NCBI RefSeq assembly: GCF_017876405.1
Contig: NZ_JAGINW010000001.1
Location: 9,251,203 to 9,315,202 of the forward strand
From: Kibdelosporangium banguiense
Lineage (GTDB): Bacteria; Actinomycetota; Actinomycetes; Mycobacteriales; Pseudonocardiaceae
DNA length: 64,000 nt
Direction of reading: 5' to 3'
Of this stretch, positions 27,165-35,654 are shown in pieces (positions within the stretch are counted from its first letter, which is position 1; the number at the start of each line of letters is the position of its first letter). A program made the position numbers and the translations under genes. A model generated the notes under the pieces. The model had not been told where the DNA came from. It saw only the letters and a program-made list of their open reading frames with translations, and did not search any database.

Positions 27165-27425
27165 GCCAGCATTCTCGAACACGCCCACGAACTCGTGCAC
27201 GAACTCGCCCCCGATCTGACTCCCAGCCTCCGCCTGGTCCGCAGCCAGCCCCACGAGGCCGTCCGCACCTGCGACCGCACCGACCTGCTCGTCATCGGCT
27301 CAGGCAACCAGCCCGGCAAACTCTCAGTCATCACCTCCACCGCCCTGCACATGGCACCGTGCCCAGTGTTGGTAGCGAAACACGATCCATGTGTCGTCAG
27401 GTCTGGTTCTGCGGACAGGTACTGA
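27165..27425 (+). pseudogene. universal stress protein, 3' fragment
   Basis: The last 86 residues of a UspA-type domain: ASILEHAHELVHELAPDL, TCDRTDLLVIGSGNQPG and TALHMAPCPVLVAKHDP, the usual ATP-binding and closing strands. The N-terminal half is missing; the upstream ~85 bases are unassigned junction sequence between this piece and the phosphoketolase remnant. USPs are typical DosR regulon members. The end overlaps the convergent Acg-like gene by 29 bases. Confidence 0.7.
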
Positions 27426-28362
27426 CCTCATCGACCGGCCGCCGACGCGTACCCGGCGCCTGGTAGCCATAGCCGAAACGCAGAACGACCTGCGGGTAGG
27501 CGCCATCGCCGAGCAGAGAACGCAACGAGGCCCGGCTGGATGGCAGTTCCACGGCCGCCGACAGGAACGACGCACTCACCTCACACACCGTCGCCGCCAG
27601 CAGAACCCGCTGCATCGCCTGACCAGCCAGAAGATGATCATACGAAGTGTCCCCATGCGTCACCAGCACACCCAGCAACGGCTCCTGCTCGTACTCCCGC
27701 GGCGCCTTCTGGCTGTTCGAGCCATACTCCCGCAGAAGAACCAAAGGCTCAGTCACCGGCGGAGGCCCACTCGCCAGCGGCGGAACACCGTCCAGCCGCG
27801 CAGGATCACCAGCCACCCACTGAACCAGCTCGTCCTGAAAGTCCGTGTCCTGGCGCTGTGAGAACTCCGCCAACCGCAACAACGTTGCCACAGCGGAATA
27901 CCGAGCCGGTTGATCAAGCAATATCAACCGGCCACGCTCACGCAACGCCGCCTGACGCAGCGTCTTCTGTACCGAACCAGGCACACGCTCCTCACGAAAC
28001 GGCCCACGATTCGTACGCCGACGCGGGATCGCCTGGCACAACACCAACTCATCAGAAGCGACAGCCAGATGACCACCGATCCTCACTCGTGCCAGCAACG
28101 CAGGCCGATCCCGGTCCGGCAGCAGCTCGACCCGCACCGGCACACCCCGGGACCGCAACGACATCCGCAGGTTGAACAGCGCCGCACCACACGACATACG
28201 CGCCTCACGCCCGTCCGGATCCGCGATCGCCAGAATGCGTGACTCATCAAGGAACAACTCCACAGTGTCCTCCGCGACCTCAAATCGCCACGGCTGGGTG
28301 TTATGCGGTGACGGCGCGAGAATCGCCGCCTCCAGTGCGGTCTTGATCTGTGGACTGGTCAT
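27397..28362 (-). CDS. Acg-family FMN-binding oxidoreductase (nitroreductase-like)
   Basis: 321 residues, close to M. tuberculosis Acg (331) and Rv3131. Features: TALEAAILAPSPHNTQPWRF, the signature N-terminal FMN-site block; an Acg-type RRRTNRGPF segment; and a second nitroreductase-like half with HLLAGQAMQRVLLAATVCEVSA. Acg proteins bind FMN but lack classical nitroreductase activity and are strongly DosR-induced. ATG at 28362 overlaps the acetate kinase stop (ATGA) and has GGGGGAG upstream, so the two genes are translationally coupled. Confidence 0.88.
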   Translation of the reverse strand: MTSPQIKTALEAAILAPSPHNTQPWRFEVAEDTVELFLDESRILAIADPDGREARMSCGAALFNLRMSLRSRGVPVRVELLPDRDRPALLARVRIGGHLAVASDELVLCQAIPRRRTNRGPFREERVPGSVQKTLRQAALRERGRLILLDQPARYSAVATLLRLAEFSQRQDTDFQDELVQWVAGDPARLDGVPPLASGPPPVTEPLVLLREYGSNSQKAPREYEQEPLLGVLVTHGDTSYDHLLAGQAMQRVLLAATVCEVSASFLSAAVELPSSRASLRSLLGDGAYPQVVLRFGYGYQAPGTRRRPVDEVSTCPQNQT

Positions 28363-29453
28363 GAGGTCACTCCCCCTTCGATTCGGGCCATAGCGGCCTC
28401 GGCCTGCTTGGCGAGTTCGAGTTCCTCCCGATCGGTGATCATGAACACGCGCGGCAACGCACCCCACGGGCTCACCACCCGGTCACCGTGTGCCGCCATC
28501 AACCGGTTGACCACCCGGACGCCCAGAACCCCCAGCCCACCCGCGATTTCAGCAACCAGGTCAGGGTTATGCACCGCCACGCCACCGGTGAACACCACCG
28601 CGTCCAGACGGTCCAACGACGCGGCCAACGCACCGATTTCCCTGCGTAGCCGATGAACGTAGACCTCGACAGCCAACGCAGCGTCCCGCTCACCGCGGGC
28701 ACGCGCCGCCAGCACATCACGCAGGTCGCCGCTGGTCCCGCTCATCCCAGCCAGCCCGGAATGGTGGTAGAGCACGTCGCTCAACTCCTCGACGCGCACG
28801 ATCTTCTGCTCCAGCAGGTGCACGAGCAGTCCCGGATCGACTGAGCCGGACCGGGTGGCCATCACAGGACCTTCCAGCGGCGTGAAACCCATGCTGGTGT
28901 CGACGCTGTGACCGTCACGGATCGCGGTCACCGAGACACCAGCTCCCATGTGGACACACAGAACCTGTGTCGCGGCTGGATCGTTGTGTATCAGCTCGGT
29001 GACCCGCCGCGTCGCATACTGGCAGGACAGACCATGAAATCCGTACCTGCGCAGACCGTTATGCACGGTCAGGTCACGAGGCAGGCCGTAAACCCTCGCG
29101 GCTTCTGGGATGGACGCGTGGAACGACGTGTCGAAGCATGCCACCACAGGTGCCGGCCCCAGCATGGCCAACTTGGCAGCCATCAACGACCGGGGCTGGT
29201 GCAGCGGCGCCAGCGCAACCAGGTTCGCGAGCTCGGCCAAGATCTCCTCGTCCAGCACGACAGGCGTCCGGCGGTCACCGCCATGCACAAACCGCACAGC
29301 CACGACGTCAACATCCGGCCATTCCGATTGCCGCAACGGCTCAGACGTCACACCATCCCACCGGTCGGCCACGGCACGGTCGATCTCCCCGCCGTTCTCG
29401 ACCAGCGACACCTTGATGCTGGACGAACCCGGATTCACCGTCATTACCCGCAT
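28359..29453 (-). CDS. ackA: acetate kinase
   Basis: 364 residues from the ATG at 29453, chosen because MRVMTVNPGSSSIKVSL matches the family start; an ATG at 29444 is possible. Other acetate-kinase blocks: VHGGDRRTPV, FDTSFHASIPEAA, YGFHGLS, VHMGAGVSV, MGFTPLEG with ATRSGSVDPG, and VFTGGVAVHN. It converts acetyl phosphate and ADP to acetate and ATP. It is shorter than the usual ~400 residues, as are other copies in dormancy clusters. A DevR-like box lies 58 bases upstream. The phosphoketolase that would supply acetyl phosphate is broken here. Confidence 0.92.
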   Translation of the reverse strand: MRVMTVNPGSSSIKVSLVENGGEIDRAVADRWDGVTSEPLRQSEWPDVDVVAVRFVHGGDRRTPVVLDEEILAELANLVALAPLHQPRSLMAAKLAMLGPAPVVACFDTSFHASIPEAARVYGLPRDLTVHNGLRRYGFHGLSCQYATRRVTELIHNDPAATQVLCVHMGAGVSVTAIRDGHSVDTSMGFTPLEGPVMATRSGSVDPGLLVHLLEQKIVRVEELSDVLYHHSGLAGMSGTSGDLRDVLAARARGERDAALAVEVYVHRLRREIGALAASLDRLDAVVFTGGVAVHNPDLVAEIAGGLGVLGVRVVNRLMAAHGDRVVSPWGALPRVFMITDREELELAKQAEAAMARIEGGVTS

Positions 29454-29510
29454 AGGACAACACTGGCGCAATCCGGGTCGGCCGGATCAGTGGCCATCGG
29501 CACGTGACAC

Positions 29511-29525
29511 AGGGCCGAAAGACCC
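29511..29525 (-). promoter_or_regulatory. DevR/DosR-like box upstream of acetate kinase
   Basis: Read on the minus strand: GGGTCTTTCGGCCCT, one mismatch from GGGACTTNNGGCCCT. It lies 58-72 bases before the ackA ATG and should control the ackA-acg pair. Confidence 0.7.
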
Positions 29526-29559
29526 CTTCGGCGATGGCCGAGTTCCCGGCACAGGAAAC

Positions 29560-29586
29560 GGGGGCACCGGAAACCCCGGTGCCCCC
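29560..29586 (-). terminator. terminator of the ALF-repeat/deaminase operon
   Basis: An 11-bp perfect stem (GGGGGCACCGG with CCGGTGCCCCC) and the loop AAACC, 12 bases past the stop of the deaminase gene. It leaves no room for a further downstream gene in this operon. Confidence 0.75.
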
Positions 29587-29597
29587 GCTGGTGTTCG

Positions 29598-32500
29598 TCA
29601 GTTACCTGCTCCGACGAGTACCTTCTGCTCGGCAGTCTCCTCCTCGGTCTGTGTCCCGCGCGAGTGGCCCCGGCGCCAGAACGCCTTGCGGATCATCTCC
29701 TTCAGCTTGACCGTATAGTCCGCGTTGGCTTTTTTGGCGTCTTCCTCGGTTTCGATGCCTTTGTCGCCGACGTTCTTGTACGGAACCGAGTACGACACCT
29801 TCGCGTTCGACATCTTCGAGACCGGGCCGTCCTTGCATCTCCTGCACGGCTCCCGCTCGCTGTACAGCGCCTCGACCTGCAACGGGTGCTGGCCCTTCGC
29901 CGCGAGCTGGTCGAGGATGTGCTGCTCGGAGTGGTAGTCCTGGTTCCCGTTGGCCCCGCTGAGGCCGATGACGTAGTTGGGGAACTTCCCGTTGTCGTTG
30001 ACCCAGCCCTCGACGTAGGCCACCGCGATATTCCGACCGTTGTCGTGGTACCCCGAATGAATCCTCGCATCGACCGCGATCGCGGACAGTGGATCGCTGT
30101 CGTATTCGATCGGTCCGCACGAGAAGATGATCTCCTGGACGGCCGCGGCCCGGCCACCGGAGATCTCACACCACTCCGCGGCCTTCTTGAACCACGACTT
30201 GGCCTTGCCGACGATCTTCTTGAAGAACTTCGACTTGTCCAGCCACTTGCCGATGTTGGCGATGACCTTCACCACCGCGGCGGTCAGCCTGGGCAGCTTG
30301 AGGAAGATCGCGGCGAACGACAGGACGTTGAACACCGTCCACAGACAGGCTTCGATGTTGCCTTCGCTGAAGCACTTCTGCGCGTCGTTCCAGCCGATCA
30401 CCTCGAGGATGACGTCGGCGCCGATCTCGAGGAGGAACGACGTCACGCTGCCACCGTTGGCGGCCTCCTGCGCGGCCTGCTGGTACTCCGCGAGCTCCTC
30501 CCGGCCGAGCTCGGTCTTCTGCAGCACGGTGATCTCTTCGACGGTCAGAGGTTCCAGACCGGCGGCCGTCTGCTGGGCTATCAGCTTGCGGGCTTCGTCC
30601 TGCGCCTTGCGCTCCGCGTCCTCGGCGCGGTCGGCTGCCTGCTGGGCCTCTGTGGCGTGTTCCCTTGCGCGGGCCGCTGCCTCGGCAGCGCTGCGAGCAT
30701 GGGCCTCGGCCCGTTCGGCCGCCGCCTCGGCTTCCCTGGCCGAGTTTTCCGCATTGGTGGCGGCCTCATTGGCCAGGCGTGCGTCGTTTTCGGCACGAGT
30801 CGCGGCGTCCCGTGCCGCGGCAGCTTCCCGCTCCGCCTGAGCCGCGCTACGGCCTGCGATGGCCGCGTTGGCGTTGGCTTCGTTGGCAGCGTTGCGTGCT
30901 GCCAACGCGTCGGCACGTGCCTGAGAGTCGTACTGGTTGGCCCGTTCCCCTGCCGCACGTGCCGCTGCACCGTCGACTGCCGCGTTGGCTGCGTATTGCT
31001 GCGCGTCGGCTGCGAACTTCGCTGCTTCTGATGAGGACTTAGCCGCTCGGGCAGCCGCTTCGAAGGCAGGCTTGACCTCCTCTCTCGCGTCGCGAGCCGC
31101 GTCCGCGGCACGAATAGCCGCAGCGGCTGCTTCCGTGGCGCGCAGACGAGCCGCGGCGGCCTGCTCCGCACCGACCGCGCGGGCCTGGTTGGCCACCAGG
31201 ATCACGAAGTCGGCATCGAGGTCCGAACCCACGAACGGTGCGACCACCGTGATCGCGGTGTTCGCCGGCTCCCTGATCGCCGCGGAGGACGAGCTCGCCG
31301 CCGTTGACGCCCGCAGAGCCATGTTCGCTTGTGTGGCAGCGGAAACCGACTCGTTGAACGCGGCATCCGCTTCAGCACGAGTCCGTTCGGCCGCACGCAG
31401 CGACTGCACGGCTTCCCGTGCTGCCTGCTCAGCGAGCGCGACGGCGGACCGAGCGGCTTCGGCCGCCTTGGTCTCGTTCTCGGTGGCTTCCGTCGCCTTC
31501 ACGTTGGCCTGCGTCGCATGCTTGTGCGTCTCCGCCGCACTCGCCTCAGCCTGAGTCGCCGCGTGGTTGGCCGCCTGGGCAGCGGCCTGTGCTTGCTGAG
31601 CGGCCGCGCGTGCCCGTGCCGCCGCACGAGTCGCCTCGCCGGCCGCTTCCCGGGCCACCACTGCCGCACCGGTTGCCTGGTTGGCCGCGTTACGAGCATT
31701 GGTAGCCGCGGTGCGAGCGTTGGTGGCTTCGGTGCGCGCCTGGTCTGCTGCCTTGCGGGCGTCCTGCTCCGCACTGGTTCCCCGTGCTGCTGCCTCAGCG
31801 GCCGTCAGGGCCTCTGCTTTGGCTTGCGCGGTTTGCAGCCCTTTCTCTGCGGCGTAGGCACGATCGCGAGCTTCACGCGCGAGGCCTTCTTCTTTCTGTG
31901 CGCGGCCATCCGCGTCACGCGCGAGCCCTTCCTGCTCATTGGCCCGACCGTTCGCGGCCGCCGCGATACTGGCCTGACGCTGAGCCTCGCCACGCGCGTT
32001 CCGTGCCTCATTGGCTGCGGCGTCCGCACGCGCGCGGGCATTCGCCGCGTTCGTACGTTCCGCATCGGCAACCCGGCGCGCGGCCTTTGCCTTATCACGC
32101 TCGTCCACTGCGGTCTGCTTGTGCGCACGAGTCCGTTCCGCCGCAAGCCTTGCGGCTTCGGCAGCGGATTCCGCGTCGACACGTGCCTGGCGGGCACGGT
32201 CCGCAGCGGTCTTCGCCGCATCCGCCTGCACGCGTGCGGCTTCCGCGACAGCTGCGGCCGCAAGGGCGTGCTCCTTCGCGTGCTCGTGCCACTTGCGTGC
32301 CTGCTCGGCGTGCCGCTCAGCCTTCTCCTGCGCGTTGCGGGCCTGGTCCGTGGCCTGCGTCGCGTCGATGGAGTGCTGCGCGGTCTCCGTAGCGAGAATT
32401 ACGGCACGTGCGGCAGCGCTCACACCACGCGCCATGTCGGCCCACTGCGTGCCATACGTAAAGCCGGTCTCGACAAGGACGTTCGCCTCGACAGTCGCTG

Positions 32501-33518
32501 TCGCAGCCGCCGACTCGGCGTCGGTAGCCGCGTTGCGCGCGTTGGTCAACTGACGAGCGACCTCGGCCTTGACCTGGTTGAACGAGTCCGGCGGGTGCTG
32601 GCCGCTGGCGTTGTTGGCCGCCAGGATCTGCTCGGCCTTACGGGACTCGTTGGCCGCCAGAATCATCGCGTTCGCACTGCGCTGCAACGCACGGACGCTG
32701 TTTCCGTGCGCCACAACGAGGTTGCGACGGGCCGTCATCGCACGCGCGGCGCGCCTGGCGACCTCGCTCAACTCTTCGGCAGCACGCTCCGCGGCCTCCT
32801 GGTCGCGCAGTTGCTTCTCGCGTGCCTCAGCATCCTTCCGCGCCGCTTCCAGGTAGCCGGTGCGGAGAAACTCCGCGATCGCCGCGTCACCGGCGTTCAA
32901 CGCGTTCTGCGCTGCCTGCTTCACGTTCGGCCCTGCCGAGCCGACCAGCGCGGTCACCCTGGCCCGCAGCTGGTCCGCCCGCGCCTGATTGCCCTCGGCG
33001 ACCTGCTGGTCCCGGACACGCGCGACGTCTTTGCCATACGCCAGGAAGTCGGCCCGGTCGCCGTCGGTGCCGGCCAGTACCCGCTGGACCTCCGCGTTGA
33101 AGATCGGCCCACCGGTGCCCGCCATGGCCTGGATGGCGATCCGGTTCTGCCGCGCGGTCTCGGCCTTGCGGGCCGCGGCCCTGGCTTTGGCCTGGTCCAG
33201 GCCGGTCTCCAGGAACTTGCGCAGCGCCTGCACGGTGCCCTCGTCCAGCGCCGCCTTCGCCGCGTCCCGGACTTCGGGATCCTCGGCCAGTTCGGCGTTG
33301 TCGAACACGACCTGCCTGGTGACCTTGTCGCCGACCAGATCGGGGACACCCGCGTCGCCGTCCCATGGCTTGTACGGGTTCTCCGGCATCGGTCGGGCCG
33401 GAGTTGATGGTGGTGGCGCCGGTGGCGGATCGTTCGCCGCCGCGGCCGCCGGGTCGATCAGCGCGGCGAACACCACGAAACTCAGGAACAGCAAGAAGGT
33501 TCTCAGTCTTACTTTCAC
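29598..33518 (-). CDS. secreted ALF-repeat/Ala-rich helical protein with C-terminal nucleic-acid deaminase toxin domain
   Basis: About 1306 residues from the GTG at 33518 (33527 is an alternative). Signal peptide: LRTFLLFLSFVVFAALIDPAAAA. Residues ~60-230 carry ALF repeats (EVRDAAKAALDEGTVQALRKF, with FLETGLDQAKARAAARK). Then follows about 750 residues of heptad-like Ala/Glu/Arg/Lys helix, probably an elongated coiled coil. Next come a hydrophobic stretch (about 1030-1100) and a C-terminal domain (about 1130-1260) with deaminase-fold motifs: NIAVAYVEGW, His1196-x-Glu1198 in YHSEQHIL, and Cys1225/Cys1228 in SEREPCRRC. This HxE/PCxxC set resembles XOO_2897/YwqJ-type toxin deaminases that act on nucleic acid bases. 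No immunity gene is evident. It is the last gene of the ALF operon. Confidence 0.8.
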   Translation of the reverse strand: MKVRLRTFLLFLSFVVFAALIDPAAAAANDPPPAPPPSTPARPMPENPYKPWDGDAGVPDLVGDKVTRQVVFDNAELAEDPEVRDAAKAALDEGTVQALRKFLETGLDQAKARAAARKAETARQNRIAIQAMAGTGGPIFNAEVQRVLAGTDGDRADFLAYGKDVARVRDQQVAEGNQARADQLRARVTALVGSAGPNVKQAAQNALNAGDAAIAEFLRTGYLEAARKDAEAREKQLRDQEAAERAAEELSEVARRAARAMTARRNLVVAHGNSVRALQRSANAMILAANESRKAEQILAANNASGQHPPDSFNQVKAEVARQLTNARNAATDAESAAATATVEANVLVETGFTYGTQWADMARGVSAAARAVILATETAQHSIDATQATDQARNAQEKAERHAEQARKWHEHAKEHALAAAAVAEAARVQADAAKTAADRARQARVDAESAAEAARLAAERTRAHKQTAVDERDKAKAARRVADAERTNAANARARADAAANEARNARGEAQRQASIAAAANGRANEQEGLARDADGRAQKEEGLAREARDRAYAAEKGLQTAQAKAEALTAAEAAARGTSAEQDARKAADQARTEATNARTAATNARNAANQATGAAVVAREAAGEATRAAARARAAAQQAQAAAQAANHAATQAEASAAETHKHATQANVKATEATENETKAAEAARSAVALAEQAAREAVQSLRAAERTRAEADAAFNESVSAATQANMALRASTAASSSSAAIREPANTAITVVAPFVGSDLDADFVILVANQARAVGAEQAAAARLRATEAAAAAIRAADAARDAREEVKPAFEAAARAAKSSSEAAKFAADAQQYAANAAVDGAAARAAGERANQYDSQARADALAARNAANEANANAAIAGRSAAQAEREAAAARDAATRAENDARLANEAATNAENSAREAEAAAERAEAHARSAAEAAARAREHATEAQQAADRAEDAERKAQDEARKLIAQQTAAGLEPLTVEEITVLQKTELGREELAEYQQAAQEAANGGSVTSFLLEIGADVILEVIGWNDAQKCFSEGNIEACLWTVFNVLSFAAIFLKLPRLTAAVVKVIANIGKWLDKSKFFKKIVGKAKSWFKKAAEWCEISGGRAAAVQEIIFSCGPIEYDSDPLSAIAVDARIHSGYHDNGRNIAVAYVEGWVNDNGKFPNYVIGLSGANGNQDYHSEQHILDQLAAKGQHPLQVEALYSEREPCRRCKDGPVSKMSNAKVSYSVPYKNVGDKGIETEEDAKKANADYTVKLKEMIRKAFWRRGHSRGTQTEEETAEQKVLVGAGN

Positions 33519-33546
33519 TTGCCTCACACCCCAGTCGTCAACGAAA

Positions 33547-35595
33547 TCACCGGCTGACCGCGTACGCCCACGCACCCTTTTCCGGGGTGTGGTCGATGTT
33601 TCCGTGCTGGAACTCGCTGCGGCGCATGCCCGGCTGGCCCGGCACGTCCTTCTCGTCGGAGATCGGGTAGCCCAGCCAGCTTCGTTCGTAGCCCATGCTC
33701 ACCCAGAGTCCCTTGATGGCGCCGTAGATCAGGCGCGCATCGGTTGCCGGGCTCCAGTAGATGGATACGCCGTTCTCCACATGGGTCGCACGACCCTTGC
33801 CATCCGGCAGGAACAACGTGTCCGTGGTCGGCTGGATCCACCTGCCGAAGCTGGCGGAGTACTTGGGCAGCAACGGGTCCAGGACGTTGTAGACGGTGTT
33901 CGTGCGCACCGAGGAGTACGCGGCCCCGTTGGTGAACCGCCGGTAACGGGATGGGGTCGTGGTGCCGGTCTGGATCTCCTCGGGGCCGGTCGGCTCGCCG
34001 AGCAGGTTACGCCACCAGTCCTCGTTGTAGTACTTGAACATGATCGGTGTGGTGGACAGCGGCTGTGGATCGGTCACCTTCCAGCTGGCGTCGGTCTGGA
34101 AGTTGCCGGTGGTGTCGAAGTTGTTCTGGTCGCTGCGGCCGTTGGCCGCCCACAGCTCGCTCCAGAACTGCCGCAGATACCGGCCCGGGTTGGCCTTGGA
34201 CTCCAGGCTGACGTTCGTCGCACTGCCGTCGAGGCCCGGCTTCGCACACCACGTGGCGGCTGCCTTGTATGCGTCGGAGCCGTCGTTGCCGACCAGCTGA
34301 ACCCGCAGGTTCGCCGCGACCCGCAGGTAGTTGCCGATCTTGACCGACGACTCGAGCGAGAAGCAGGCCGGGTCAGCCAGACCCGGGACGATCTTCCAGG
34401 TGGCGTCCCGCATCGGCGCCGCCGGCTGCTCCGGTACGAACGGGCCCACGCTCGTCCAAGCGTCGCCGCCGGTGCTGTAGACGTACTTGCCCCTGGTGTT
34501 GTGAGTGAGGCCGTTCAGGGCCTGCTCCAACGGGACGTACTGGCCCGTGGACAGGAAAGCCTTGACCTGTTCCCAGGTCCCGTTCGCCGCCACAGCCGCG
34601 GCGGCCGCGGCCAGCCGTGGACTCAACCTGCTCGCCTCGGCCTTGGTCTTGATGTCCCGCACCAGCTGGCGGTCGGCTTCCTCGCGCTCACGCAGAATCC
34701 GGGCGTCATCGCGGGCTCGTGCCTGCGCCACACCGGTCTTGATGAACGTGGCCCAGTCCGCGGCCGTGCCGGCCAGCGCGGCGACGGCCGCGTTCTTGAT
34801 CTCCAGGTGCGCACGGTCGGCCAGCTCAGGAGTCTTGAGCAGTTCACGGATGAAGTTGTCGTCGGTGAGGGTCAGCCATTCCTGCTTGGCGACAAGGGGA
34901 ATCCGGTGGCACGCGTCCTTCTTGGCCGCGATGGCCTCGGCCAGCCTGCCCGCCTCCTCGCCCTTCTGGCGTTCCCGTTCGATGTAGTCGTCCTGGTCCT
35001 GGGCATGCAGCAGCCGCAGCTTGTTCTCGATGAAGTCCTTCCACGCCGCGGCGTCCGCGCCCCACGCCTCCAGCGCGCCCGCCTTCACCTTCGTGCCCGA
35101 CGGTGCCCGTTGGTAGACCCGGTACACGAAGTTCTGGTCGGTCCCGCCCAGCATGTCGTCGTCGACCGGGATCTCCGCGTCGATCGCGACTTCCCGGCGC
35201 AACCGGACAGTCTCGGCCCACGCGTCGCGGCGGCGCTGGCGCTCGACCCGGTCGCGCTGCGCGAAGTCGAAAATGCTGGTACGAATGAAGACAGTCGCGT
35301 CCGGCGCCGCAGGCGTGTCCACCATGATCCGGTAGACGCGATACGACTCCGCGCGCGTCAACGGGAAGTCGGTCTGGTTGATCCGGTCGAAAACCTTGAA
35401 AACGAAATCCCTGTCGTTGGCGTTACGCCACTCTGCCGTCGCCTCGCCGACCTCGATCTCGTTGACCGCCTTGACCTTCTCGATCTCGGTCGCGGCCGGG
35501 ATCTCCGTCGCCGCCGGCGCGGCGACCGCGGTCACGGGACTGACGAGTCCACAGAGGATGGAGGCGGCCGTCAGCACGGCCATTGTTCTTCGCAT
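33547..35595 (-). CDS. secreted ALF-repeat protein with AbfB and LGFP domains (copy 4)
   Basis: 682 residues from the ATG at 35595 (GAGGGGA upstream). Signal peptide MAVLTAASILCGLVSPVTAVA. ALF repeats fill about 30-330 (DFVFKVFDRINQ, FIRTSIFDFAQRDRVERQRRR, QNFVYRVYQRA, DNFIRELLKTPELADRAHLEI). A beta-trefoil AbfB-like pair follows (ACFSLESSVKIGNYLRV, then SLESKANPGRYLRQFW). The C-terminus holds LGFP repeats (NGVSIYWSPATDARLIYGAI, then LGYPISDE). AbfB domains bind arabinofuranose side chains; LGFP repeats occur on cell-wall proteins. Together they suggest envelope arabinan binding, by inference. Confidence 0.82.
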   Translation of the reverse strand: MRRTMAVLTAASILCGLVSPVTAVAAPAATEIPAATEIEKVKAVNEIEVGEATAEWRNANDRDFVFKVFDRINQTDFPLTRAESYRVYRIMVDTPAAPDATVFIRTSIFDFAQRDRVERQRRRDAWAETVRLRREVAIDAEIPVDDDMLGGTDQNFVYRVYQRAPSGTKVKAGALEAWGADAAAWKDFIENKLRLLHAQDQDDYIERERQKGEEAGRLAEAIAAKKDACHRIPLVAKQEWLTLTDDNFIRELLKTPELADRAHLEIKNAAVAALAGTAADWATFIKTGVAQARARDDARILREREEADRQLVRDIKTKAEASRLSPRLAAAAAAVAANGTWEQVKAFLSTGQYVPLEQALNGLTHNTRGKYVYSTGGDAWTSVGPFVPEQPAAPMRDATWKIVPGLADPACFSLESSVKIGNYLRVAANLRVQLVGNDGSDAYKAAATWCAKPGLDGSATNVSLESKANPGRYLRQFWSELWAANGRSDQNNFDTTGNFQTDASWKVTDPQPLSTTPIMFKYYNEDWWRNLLGEPTGPEEIQTGTTTPSRYRRFTNGAAYSSVRTNTVYNVLDPLLPKYSASFGRWIQPTTDTLFLPDGKGRATHVENGVSIYWSPATDARLIYGAIKGLWVSMGYERSWLGYPISDEKDVPGQPGMRRSEFQHGNIDHTPEKGAWAYAVSR

Positions 35596-35654
35596 GGGTC
35601 CCCTCGCAGGAAAAGGAGGCGCCTCACCGGTTTCACGGCGAGGCGCCCCGTTGC

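Noticed and set aside
30600..32900. Repetitive appearance of the Ala-rich coding region as a possible DNA repeat array
   Set aside because: The periodicity is at the protein level (helical heptad-like A/E/R/K); no exact DNA unit recurs, and there are no CRISPR-like spacers.
31329..33407. A 692-codon plus-strand frame opposite the Ala-rich ALF protein
   Set aside because: It is the antisense of a biased Ala/Arg-rich helix, low in complexity, without start signal or family features. The minus strand has signal peptide, domains and operon context.
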